The notes under the pieces were generated by a model that was not told the DNA's origin, ran no database searches, and worked only from the letters and a program-made list of their open reading frames with translations. Shown in pieces: positions 45,795 to 53,628 of a DNA stretch of 64,000 bases (position 1 is the stretch's first letter; each line of letters opens with the position of its first letter). Origin of the DNA: Ahrensia sp. (GTDB taxonomy: Bacteria > Pseudomonadota > Alphaproteobacteria > Rhizobiales > Rhizobiaceae); assembly GCA_002698425.1 (NCBI GenBank), contig NZXU01000120.1:11470-75469 (forward strand). Direction: 5' to 3'. Both the position numbers and the translations under genes were made by a program.

Positions 45795-46685
45795 ATGAAC
45801 CGCGCGTCCGCCAATCTGCTCCTGCTGATCACCGGTGCCATCTGGGGCGGCGGGTTCATTGCCCAGGCAACCGCGATGGACAGCATCGGTCCGGTGCTGT
45901 TCACCGGCATACGGTTCCTTGCCGCCGCTCTTGCCGTTCTGCCCTTTGCCGTCATCGAGGCGCGCCGCGCCGGTGCGCCCCTCCTGCCGGACGCCGGCCA
46001 ATGGGCGCGTTTCTCGCTGCTCGGAACGCTGTTGTTTACGTCGCTCGCCGCCCAGCAGATCGGCCTGCTGACCACCAGCGTCACCAATTCCGGCTTCCTG
46101 ACCGGCCTCTATGTCGTGCTGACCCCGGTGCTCGGCGTCGCCCTGTGGCGGTTCTGGCCGCATCCGGTCGTCTGGCCGGCCGCGCTGATGGCGCTCGCCG
46201 GCATCGCGCTTCTGTCCGGCGGCGCCTTCACCGGCCTGTCGCGGGGCGACTGGTGGACGATCCTGTGCGCCGCCCTGTGGGCCTGCCACGTCCAGTTCCT
46301 CGGCCGATTCGTCGGCAGCGCCCGCCCGCTGCAACTCGCCTGCTCGCAATTCTTCGTCTGCGGATTTCTCGGCATCGCCATCGCATTGGCCGTCGAACCC
46401 GTCGCCTGGAGCATGATCACCGCCTCCGCCACCGAAATCCTGTTTGCCGGCGTCGTCTCCGGCGGCCTCGCCTTCACCATCCAGGCGATCGCCCAGCGCC
46501 ACACGACCGCGCCGCAGGCGGCGATCTTTATGTCGTCGGAAGCCCTCTTTGCCGCCCTGTTCGGCGCGCTCTTCCTCGGCGAACGCATCGGCGCGACAGG
46601 ACTGGCCGGCTGCGCGCTGATCTTCGTCGCCATGCTGTCGGTCGAACTCGTGCCGATGATGCGCCGGCACAGACCGGCGGCGTAG
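45795..46685 (+). CDS. EamA-family (DMT) transporter
   Basis: 296 aa from ATG 45795. Ten hydrophobic segments in two EamA repeats (TGAIWGGGFIAQATAMD and SRGDWWTILCAALWACHVQF; LGERIGATGLAGCALIF near the end). Exporter of metabolites or amino acids; substrate unknown. Divergent from the CSS-EAL gene with 95 bp between. Confidence 0.9.
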   Translation: MNRASANLLLLITGAIWGGGFIAQATAMDSIGPVLFTGIRFLAAALAVLPFAVIEARRAGAPLLPDAGQWARFSLLGTLLFTSLAAQQIGLLTTSVTNSGFLTGLYVVLTPVLGVALWRFWPHPVVWPAALMALAGIALLSGGAFTGLSRGDWWTILCAALWACHVQFLGRFVGSARPLQLACSQFFVCGFLGIAIALAVEPVAWSMITASATEILFAGVVSGGLAFTIQAIAQRHTTAPQAAIFMSSEALFAALFGALFLGERIGATGLAGCALIFVAMLSVELVPMMRRHRPAA

Positions 46686-46937
46686 TCCGTCACCGCGTGT
46701 GACCGCGATCAAATCGCGCATCGTGTCTCACGGCCCGTGATCGCCCGGGAACGCCGCGGTCGATTCTCCATCTTCGCGCCGCCACAATTGCCCGCCCGCA
46801 ACTGCCTGATCTGACTGCGAACTGGGCGCATCCGTTAGGAACTGTGGCCGAATTTCGGCATTATCCCGTTGTTTTTCTTTTCATTTTCGACACGCATCGT
46901 GATTTGAACTGACGCGCGCGAAAAGCCTAGGTCGGCC

Positions 46938-47000
46938 CGTCGCCGCCGGCACGATCCGAAAGCCCCTCTCCCAACCAGCCAGGACGGGCCGGCGGCGACG
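46938..47000 (+). repeat. Long stem-loop in the leader of the DUF1344 gene
   Basis: Perfect 13-bp inverted repeat CGTCGCCGCCGGC / GCCGGCGGCGACG with a 37-nt loop, ending 28 bp before the ATG. It would form in the leader RNA just ahead of the ribosome binding site (GGAGG). The rest of the 343-bp gap (46686-47028) has only a 13-bp palindrome GCCGAATTTCGGC (46847-46859) and a pyrimidine-rich stretch. Confidence 0.6.
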
Positions 47001-47028
47001 AACCCTTGCGAAACGGAGGTATCCGACC

Positions 47029-47283
47029 ATGCAAAATCTACTGTCCGCTGTGCTCGCCGGCGCCATGCTGTTCGCGTCGGTCAACCTGTCGGCGGCGCGC
47101 GAAAACGAAGGCGTCATCGCCCATGTCGACATGGAAACCCGCATCCTCGTCATGCGCGACGGAACCCGCTGGCTCACCGCCGACGATGTCGATCTGAGCG
47201 GGCTTGCCGCGGGCGATGCGGTGCAATTGACCGTCTGGGAAGACACCGAAGTCATCACCTCGATCGAGAAGATCAGGATGTAG
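47029..47283 (+). CDS. DUF1344 small secreted protein
   Basis: 84 aa from ATG 47029 with GGAGG upstream. Signal peptide (AGAMLFASVNLSAAR), then the DUF1344 pattern EGVIAHVDMETRILVMRDG and TADDVDLSGLAAGDAVQL. The family is nearly restricted to Hyphomicrobiales; function unknown. Monocistronic. Confidence 0.85.
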   Translation: MQNLLSAVLAGAMLFASVNLSAARENEGVIAHVDMETRILVMRDGTRWLTADDVDLSGLAAGDAVQLTVWEDTEVITSIEKIRM

Positions 47284-47605
47284 CGACGTTTTCGGGCGGC
47301 GCACTCCGGGACATCACCGGATCGGCGACCGGCCCGACCCCGAGCGCCCGGCCGGCCGGATGCTGTTTCGCAGCACCGGCCGCCAGCGGGATGGCGGCGC
47401 CTGCCGCCGTCATCCCTTTTCTTCCGGTCCGGTCAGTTCCTTGGCCAATGCTGTCTCGGGATCGCCGGTATTCGGCTCGTCCGGCCCCTCCGCCGCGCCG
47501 CACTCAACCGATATGCAACGGGGCTTCAATCCGGCTCCATACCGGGATAGAGCAGCCGTACCCCGTCTTGGGAACGCAGGTTGTAGCGCCGATGGAACCA
47601 CGATC
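47284..47605 (+). other. Intergenic gap
   Basis: 322 bp between the DUF1344 and acetyltransferase genes. An in-frame extension of the acetyltransferase reading frame spans most of it but has no family similarity or good start. I see no terminator, repeat or RNA structure beyond G+C-rich sequence. Confidence 0.4.
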
Positions 47606-48142
47606 ATGAACTTTTCGACGGATTATCGAAACCGCGAACAAGACATCGCAGATTTGTTCGCGGCGACATTCACCGCCTCCGAAGGCGCGCAGGAAGGCGA
47701 ATTGATCGGCACGCTTGCGCGCCGCCTGATGGAAGAGACGACCGCCCAGGACATCCATGTCTTCACCGCGTCGGACGATGACGTGCTTGTCGGAGCGATA
47801 ATTTTCACACGCCTTGCCTTTGCCGACGACCGCACGGTCTTCGTCCTGGGTCCTGTCGCGGTGGCGACGGACCGGCAGGCGATGGGTATCGGACAAAAAC
47901 TCATCGCCCACGGTCTGAACGAACTGCGCGATCGCGGGGTCGATATCGCCGTGACCTATGGCGACCCGAACTATTACAGCCGCGTCGGCTTCGCGCCGGT
48001 CGCCGAAGCCGATATTCCCGCACCCTTTCCGCTGCAGCATCCGGAAGGCTGGCTCGGACAATCGCTGACAGGCGTTCCCCTTCGCCCCCTGAAGGTTCCG
48101 GCGCGCTGTGTCGAGGCGTTCAATGATCCGGTCTTCTGGTAA
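47606..48142 (+). CDS. YhbS-type GNAT N-acetyltransferase
   Basis: 178 aa from ATG 47606. VFVLGPVAVATDRQAMGIGQKLI is the acetyl-CoA binding block, and TYGDPNYYSRVGFAPV is typical of the YhbS group. Substrate unknown. A short hairpin plus TTTT follows. Confidence 0.87.
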   Translation: MNFSTDYRNREQDIADLFAATFTASEGAQEGELIGTLARRLMEETTAQDIHVFTASDDDVLVGAIIFTRLAFADDRTVFVLGPVAVATDRQAMGIGQKLIAHGLNELRDRGVDIAVTYGDPNYYSRVGFAPVAEADIPAPFPLQHPEGWLGQSLTGVPLRPLKVPARCVEAFNDPVFW

Positions 48143-48154
48143 CGGGAACCCGAC

Positions 48155-48172
48155 CGGCGCTTTCGCCGTTTT
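48155..48172 (+). terminator. Short hairpin with T run after the acetyltransferase gene
   Basis: CGGCG-CTTT-CGCCG followed by TTTT, 13 bp after the stop. Stem of only five base pairs, so a weak terminator at best. Confidence 0.35.
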
Positions 48173-48187
48173 CGCCAGCCGTCTGCC

Positions 48188-49399
48188 TCAGGGCTGCACC
48201 GGCGTCTCTGCCATCGTCAGATGCAGCTTGTCGCCGTCATAGGGATGCGCCCTGAGCACGGCCTCGTCCGGCTCGACGCCCAGCCCCGGCTCCTCCGGGA
48301 TCAGCGTGTAACCGTCTTCCAGCTTCAGCGGCGTCTTTAGCAGCTCCGCGTGGAATCCGCCCCAGTCCTTGATCGCTTCGAGGATCAGGAAATTCGGCGT
48401 CGAGGCCGCGACCTGGATATTCGCCGCGGCGACCACCGGCCCGCAATAGCAATGCGGCGCGACCAGCGCGTGGTGAACCTCCGCTAGCGCGGCGATCTTC
48501 TTCGTTTCCCAGATCCCGCCCGAGCGGCCGCAATTGGGTTGTACGATTTGCGCCGCGCCGAGCACCAGCAGCCGGGCGAATTCGTATTTCGTCGTCAGCC
48601 GCTCGCCGGTCGCCACGGGGATCGAGGTCTTCGCCGCGAATTCGGCCATCGCCTCCGGCATGTCCGGCGGCACCGGCTCCTCGAACCACAGCGGATCGTA
48701 GGGTTCGATCGCCCTCGCCATCCGCGCCGCGCCGGACGGGGTGAACTGACCATGCGTGCCGAACAGGATATCGGCCCGCGTCCCGACCGCCTCGCGCACC
48801 GCCTTTACCATCGCCGCCGACCGCTCGATGTCGGTCAGCAGCGGCTGGTGCGGATCGTATTGCGTATAGGACCCGGCCGGATCGAACTTCACCGCGGTGA
48901 AGCCCTGCTCCACCCAGCGCACCGCATTTTCAGCCGCAAGATCCGGATCGTTATAGACCGTGCGCCCGCTCGTCTCGTCCGGATAGATCGAGCCTTCCGC
49001 CGGATAGAGATAGGTGTAGGAGCGCAGAGCCTCGTGCACCCGTCCGCCGATCAGCGCATGCACCGGCTTGCCGGCCTCCTTGCCGACAATGTCCCAGCAG
49101 GCCATCTCCAGCGCTGAAGTGCAGCCCATCATCGACAGGTCCGGCCGCTGCGTGAAGCCCGATGAATAGCAGCGCCGGAAGAACGCCTCGACATCGTGCG
49201 GATCGTGCCCGGCGAGGTGCCGCGCCGCGACATCCTCGATCATGGCCGCCATCGCCTTCGGCCCGAACGACGCCCCATAGGCCTCGCCCCAGCCGGTCAC
49301 GCCGCCGTCGCTTGTCAGCTTGACGAAGATGAAATAGCGCCCCCCCGGCGCCCCGTCCGGCACGCCGACAATGAAGGTCTCGATGTCTGCGATATGCAT
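48188..49399 (-). CDS. Enolase-superfamily (mandelate racemase/muconate lactonizing) dehydratase
   Basis: 403 aa. Metal and catalytic region: TAVKFDPAG in place of the usual KxK, LFGTHGQFTP, WFEEPVPP, ATGERLTTKYEF and LVAPHCYCGPV. The THGQ block aligns with the VDFHGR motif of galactonate dehydratase, with glycine where the first metal aspartate normally lies; the two later glutamates are kept. Probably a sugar-acid dehydratase or a subgroup with altered metal binding. Twenty-two bp after the alcohol dehydrogenase gene, likely the same pathway. Confidence 0.8.
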   Translation of the reverse strand: MHIADIETFIVGVPDGAPGGRYFIFVKLTSDGGVTGWGEAYGASFGPKAMAAMIEDVAARHLAGHDPHDVEAFFRRCYSSGFTQRPDLSMMGCTSALEMACWDIVGKEAGKPVHALIGGRVHEALRSYTYLYPAEGSIYPDETSGRTVYNDPDLAAENAVRWVEQGFTAVKFDPAGSYTQYDPHQPLLTDIERSAAMVKAVREAVGTRADILFGTHGQFTPSGAARMARAIEPYDPLWFEEPVPPDMPEAMAEFAAKTSIPVATGERLTTKYEFARLLVLGAAQIVQPNCGRSGGIWETKKIAALAEVHHALVAPHCYCGPVVAAANIQVAASTPNFLILEAIKDWGGFHAELLKTPLKLEDGYTLIPEEPGLGVEPDEAVLRAHPYDGDKLHLTMAETPVQP

Positions 49400-49421
49400 G
49401 GCCGTTTCTCCCGGCGCACAC

Positions 49422-50516
49422 TCAATCGAAAACGATCACGTTGCGCAACGCCTCGCCGCGCTTGGTCGAGGCAATCGCCTCGTTGATCTGCTCCAGCGCA
49501 AACCGCCCGGTCACCAGCTCGTCCAGCTTCAGCCGGCCTTCCTGATAGAGCGTCACCAGATACGGAATGTCGCGCGCCACCTGGGCCGAGCCCATCTTGG
49601 AGCCGATGATCTTCTGGCTCCAGCCGGCCAGCGTGCCGGGATCGTATTCGCCGAACACGCCCGAGGGCGGCATGCCGACGATGACGATGGCGCCGTTCCT
49701 GGTGATGTATTGCGCCGCGCCGTCGATGGCCGGCTTCGCCCCCACCGAGACGAAGACGAAGTCGACACCGCGCCCGCCGGTCAGCGCCATCACCTGCTCG
49801 CGGTGGTCCGGGTCGGTCGGGTTGACCCCGTGGGTCGCGCCGAAGCGCTTCGCCGCCTTTAACTTGTCAGTGGAAAGATCGATCGCGATGATCGTCTGCG
49901 CGCCGGACGCCAACGCCCCCTGCACCGCGTTCAGACCGACCCCGCCACAACCGATCACGGCGACATGGGAGCCCGGATGGATCTGCGCGGTGTTGGTCAC
50001 CGCGCCGAAGCCGGTGATCACCCCGCAGGCGAGCAGCGACGCCGCGTCGAAGGCGATCTCCTTCGGGATCACCGCCACCTGGCTCTTTTCCACCACGACC
50101 TTTTCCGCGAAGGCCCCGGTCCGCAACCCGTGCCCCAGCGCCTCGCCGCGTTCATTGGAGAGTGGCGATGTCTCGTCGAGGGGAAATACCTCCTCGCACA
50201 GCACCTGGTGCCCGCCGGAACAGTAGTGACAGGTGCCGCAGGAGCGGATCAGCGTGACGACGACATGGTCGCCCGGCGCGATGCCGTTCACGCCCGGCCC
50301 GACCGCCTCGACGACGCCCGCCGCCTCATGGCCGAGCACCATCGGCAGGATCCCGCCCCAGCCGCCCTCGGCGAACACGATGTCGGAATGGCAGATGGCG
50401 CAGGCCTTGACCGCGACCTTCACCTCGCCCGGCCCGGGATCGGCGAGCGTGACGCTCTCGATCGTCAGCGGCGCATTGAAATCGCGGCACACCGCCGCCC
50501 GGATCGTCTCGGCCAT
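49422..50516 (-). CDS. Zinc-dependent alcohol dehydrogenase (MDR family)
   Basis: 364 aa. Catalytic zinc residues in KACAICHSD and LGHEAAGVVE, structural-zinc cysteines in SCGTCHYCSGGHQVLCE, NAD-binding VIGCGGVGLNAVQGA. Resembles class III-like and aryl alcohol dehydrogenases. In the same operon as the enolase-superfamily enzyme; together they suggest breakdown of a sugar acid or polyol. Confidence 0.9.
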   Translation of the reverse strand: MAETIRAAVCRDFNAPLTIESVTLADPGPGEVKVAVKACAICHSDIVFAEGGWGGILPMVLGHEAAGVVEAVGPGVNGIAPGDHVVVTLIRSCGTCHYCSGGHQVLCEEVFPLDETSPLSNERGEALGHGLRTGAFAEKVVVEKSQVAVIPKEIAFDAASLLACGVITGFGAVTNTAQIHPGSHVAVIGCGGVGLNAVQGALASGAQTIIAIDLSTDKLKAAKRFGATHGVNPTDPDHREQVMALTGGRGVDFVFVSVGAKPAIDGAAQYITRNGAIVIVGMPPSGVFGEYDPGTLAGWSQKIIGSKMGSAQVARDIPYLVTLYQEGRLKLDELVTGRFALEQINEAIASTKRGEALRNVIVFD

Positions 50517-50764
50517 TCAGCTCTCCGATAGTCGACGCCGGACGCTATTGCCTCCGGTCTGTCGCGACGCGTTTCACGGCGACATACCCTCTTCGTTTTA
50601 CGTTGCAATGACTTTTTTCCGGCACGCCTCAGATGAGCGCCGCGCGTCTTCTTCACCGCTGCGTCCAGCCCCTTTGCGATCAGGTCGAAAATCCGCCATG
50701 CCAAACTCTTGTTGCGCTCGCGCCCGGTTTGGCTTTGAAAAGACATCAGCCGAGGAGGAGGCAG

Positions 50765-51154
50765 ATGACCGACGAAACGAACGACCGCCCGAAGGGCGAA
50801 CTGACCCTGCGCACGCTCGCCATGCCGGGCGACACCAACGCCGCCGGCGACATTTTCGGCGGCTGGGTGATGTCGCAGATGGACCTGGCCTCCGGCATAC
50901 GCGGCGCCGAGGTGGCGGGCGGCCGCATCGTCACCGTCGCGGTCAACGAGATGGATTTCCGCATGCCGGTCAAGGTCGGCGACACGCTCTGCGTCTATAC
51001 CGAGGTCGAGCGGGTCGGCACGACATCCATGGTGCTGCGCATCGAGGCCTGGGCGCAGCGCTATCTTTCCCACGTCATGGAAAAGGTCACCGACGCCCGC
51101 TTCACCATGGTCAAGCTCGACAGTGACGGCCGCCCCTCGCCGATCACCCGCTGA
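50765..51154 (+). CDS. yciA: Acyl-CoA thioesterase, hotdog fold (YciA-like)
   Basis: 129 aa from ATG 50765 with GAGGAGGAG upstream. RTLAMPGDTNAAGDIFGGWV is the YciA signature with the catalytic aspartate, followed by VNEMDFRMPVKVGD. Hydrolyses short to medium acyl-CoAs. Overlap-free spacing of 11 bp to the next gene. Confidence 0.92.
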   Translation: MTDETNDRPKGELTLRTLAMPGDTNAAGDIFGGWVMSQMDLASGIRGAEVAGGRIVTVAVNEMDFRMPVKVGDTLCVYTEVERVGTTSMVLRIEAWAQRYLSHVMEKVTDARFTMVKLDSDGRPSPITR

Positions 51155-51165
51155 CCGGCACAACC

Positions 51166-51927
51166 ATGCACCTGCCCGTCATCCTCCTGCCCGGCATCAT
51201 CACGCCGGCGGACATCACCTACCGCTATCTCCTGCCCCTGTTCGAGGGCCGGGCGACGGTCATCGCCCGCGATCTCGCCATCTACGCAAACGGCGCGCCG
51301 CCGCCCGGCTACAGCCTCGACAGCGAAGTCGACGCCATCCTGACGGCCGCCGACGCAGCGGGATATGACCGCTTCCATCTCGGCGGCTTTTCCGGCGGCG
51401 GCGCGATTTCCGCCGCTTTCGCCGCTCGCCACCCGGACCGCCTTGCGAGCCTCGCCTTGATGGAGCCCGCTTGGTTCGGAAACGAGGGCCAGAGCGCCGA
51501 CGAAATCGCCGTGCGCGAGGCCGTCGAGGCGACGGAGGACCTTCCCTATGACCAGATGCTCGCCGCCTTCGCCCGCCTCAACGTCGCCGATGACGTGGAC
51601 CTGCCTGCGCCGCCGCCCGGTGATCCTCCCGCCTGGATGGAGCATCGCCCTGCCGGCATCTTCGCCATCGGCCCCGCCTGCCGGAACCACACGCTGGATC
51701 TCGACACGCTCAAGTCCTTGGCCTGCCCGGTCCTCTACATGCGTGGCGCGCGCAGCAATCCGGCGATGTATCTGCGCATGCAGGAGCGCGCCGCCGGTCT
51801 GTTCCGGGATTTCACCGTCGAGATCTTCGAAGACCGCCACCATTTCGACCCGCCCCACCGCTCCGAGCCGGAACGCACGGCGGAATTGCTGCTGGAAATC
51901 TGGGAACGCGCGGAGGCGAAGCTCTAA
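51166..51927 (+). CDS. Alpha/beta hydrolase
   Basis: 253 aa. Opens VILLPGIITPADITYRY, nucleophile elbow HLGGFSGGGAIS (GxSxG), late HHFDPPHRSEPERTAE for the catalytic histidine. Substrate unknown. Eleven bp after the thioesterase gene and convergent, with overlapping stops, to the Hsp70-like gene. Confidence 0.85.
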   Translation: MHLPVILLPGIITPADITYRYLLPLFEGRATVIARDLAIYANGAPPPGYSLDSEVDAILTAADAAGYDRFHLGGFSGGGAISAAFAARHPDRLASLALMEPAWFGNEGQSADEIAVREAVEATEDLPYDQMLAAFARLNVADDVDLPAPPPGDPPAWMEHRPAGIFAIGPACRNHTLDLDTLKSLACPVLYMRGARSNPAMYLRMQERAAGLFRDFTVEIFEDRHHFDPPHRSEPERTAELLLEIWERAEAKL

Positions 51928-53192
51928 CCAAAATGTCGTTTGGCTTCCAGCGCCAGCCCGATGCCGACGCTGCCGAACCGGTCGCCTTCGACCACCGCCG
52001 CGCCCGGCACGGCCTCCAGCAGCGCGCGCCGCACCACCGGGATCGCGGTCGTGCCGCCGGTCAGGAACAGCGCCGAAATCCGCTCCGCGCCGATGCCTGC
52101 ATTCGTGAGCGTCGCGTCCAACGCGTTACGGATCGCGTCGGTTTCACGGGCGATGATTTCCTCGAACTCCGTCCGCGCGATGCCGATGCTCAGACCTCTC
52201 TCGATAGCCGCGAGGCTGATCCCGGCCTTGTCCGCATCTGTCAGGTCGATCTTCGCCCGTTCCACCTCCAGCGCGATCCGGTGGCCCAGCCGTTCCTCCA
52301 GCACATGGGCCAGCCGCTCGATCAATTCCGGTCGTGTCGACAGCCGCAGGTAGTCCTTCACCTCGCGCAGGATCGCCGGGTCGTAGAGCAAATGGATCTT
52401 CTGCCAGGTGCTCAGCGACACGAAGACATGCCGCGGAATGGTGATGGTCCCGTCGCCGAAATCGCGCCGCAGCCGGCTGTCCATGCCGAATTCGGGCATC
52501 ACCTTTCTGAGATTGACGAGGCGGTCCAGATCGGTGCCGCCGACATGCACGCCGCCGGTCGCGAGAATGTCGCCGCTCCGGTCCGCCCGGGTCCTGCCGG
52601 CGGGCGAAATCCGCACCACCGAGAAATCCGACGTGCCGCCGCCGAGATCGGCGATCAGCGCGATTTCCTCCCGGTCGACGCTCCGCTCGTAATCCAGCGC
52701 CGCGGCGATCGGTTCGAACTGGAAGCTGATCTCGCTGAACCCGGCCGCCCGAAAGATCCGCTCCAGCGTTGCCTGCGCGCGCCGGTCGGCGTCATCGTCT
52801 TCGTCGACGAAGCGCACCGGCCGGCCCGCGACCACCGTGTCGATCGCCGCGCCCCGATATTCCTCCGCCGTCTCCCGGATCGAGCGGACGAAGCCGGCGA
52901 TGATGTCGACGAAGGCCACGCGCTTGCCGGCGACATAGGTGAAGTCGTCCTCGAGGCTCGTGCCAAGGATGCTCTTCAGTGCCCGCATGAACCGTCCTTC
53001 GCCGTCGCCGACATAGGCGTCGATGGCGCTGCGCCCGTATTTGCGCTGTCCGGTCTCGAAATCGAAGAACACCGTGCTGGGCAGGTCGAATTTCCCGTCC
53101 TCCAGCGGCGTCAGGACCGGATCGGTACCGTCGAAAAAGGCCGCGGTGCTGTTGGACGTGCCGAAATCCACGCCGATCGCGCTACTGGTCAT
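51924..53192 (-). CDS. yegD: YegD-like Hsp70-family ATPase
   Basis: 422 aa, about two-thirds of DnaK, lacking the peptide-binding domain. Actin-fold motifs: IGVDFGTSNSTAAFF (phosphate 1), LIADLGGGTSDFSVV (phosphate 2) and LFLTGGTTAIPVVR (adenosine). YegD-type proteins are shorter Hsp70 relatives of unknown client. Single gene. Confidence 0.9.
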   Translation of the reverse strand: MTSSAIGVDFGTSNSTAAFFDGTDPVLTPLEDGKFDLPSTVFFDFETGQRKYGRSAIDAYVGDGEGRFMRALKSILGTSLEDDFTYVAGKRVAFVDIIAGFVRSIRETAEEYRGAAIDTVVAGRPVRFVDEDDDADRRAQATLERIFRAAGFSEISFQFEPIAAALDYERSVDREEIALIADLGGGTSDFSVVRISPAGRTRADRSGDILATGGVHVGGTDLDRLVNLRKVMPEFGMDSRLRRDFGDGTITIPRHVFVSLSTWQKIHLLYDPAILREVKDYLRLSTRPELIERLAHVLEERLGHRIALEVERAKIDLTDADKAGISLAAIERGLSIGIARTEFEEIIARETDAIRNALDATLTNAGIGAERISALFLTGGTTAIPVVRRALLEAVPGAAVVEGDRFGSVGIGLALEAKRHFG

Positions 53193-53378
53193 GTCGGGAA
53201 TCTCTGGGCTGGAGCCGGGGGGAGAGGTCGTAAAGACCTGTTTTGTGACAGGGTCAAGACAAACCGCGCGAAATTCGAAGAATCCCGGGGGCCGAGAGCG
53301 GCAACCCTCATCCTGTCATCGCAACCATGCGATAATCGGAAACGCGATTCGCGCAGCGATCAACGAGGGGTAATCGAC

Positions 53379-53618
53379 ATGGCCTATCCACCGCGCCGGA
53401 CGTCCAGCGCCAGGGACAAGGCGGAAGCCTTGTTCAAATCCGCAACCACGAAACCGACGGCACCCTCGGAAACGCCGCGCAAAACGGCGATCCCTCCCGG
53501 CAAGGAAAGCGTGACGCTGCGCATCGACAATGATGTGCTCGCGCATTTCCAGGACGACGGCCCCGGCTGGCAGGACCGCATCAACAAGGCGCTGCGCAAG
53601 GCTGCCGGCCTGGACTGA
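53379..53618 (+). CDS. BrnA-like antitoxin without a neighbouring toxin
   Basis: 79 aa from ATG 53379. The C-terminal half, SVTLRIDNDVLAHFQDD then GWQDRINKALRKAAGL, matches the ribbon-helix-helix region of BrnA (PF14384). BrnA normally follows brnT; here the upstream gene is yegD on the other strand and the downstream gene is convergent 10 bp away, so it stands alone. It may act as a DNA-binding regulator or work with a distant toxin. Confidence 0.7.
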   Translation: MAYPPRRTSSARDKAEALFKSATTKPTAPSETPRKTAIPPGKESVTLRIDNDVLAHFQDDGPGWQDRINKALRKAAGLD

Positions 53619-53628
53619 GTTTCAGGCC

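Noticed and set aside
46698..46712. GTGACCGCGATCAA as an FNR-type box
   Set aside because: Left half-site imperfect and more than 300 bp from the next start.
53225..53255. TGTGACAGGGTCAAG as an FNR-type box near the yegD start
   Set aside because: Spacing between half-sites is wrong by one base.
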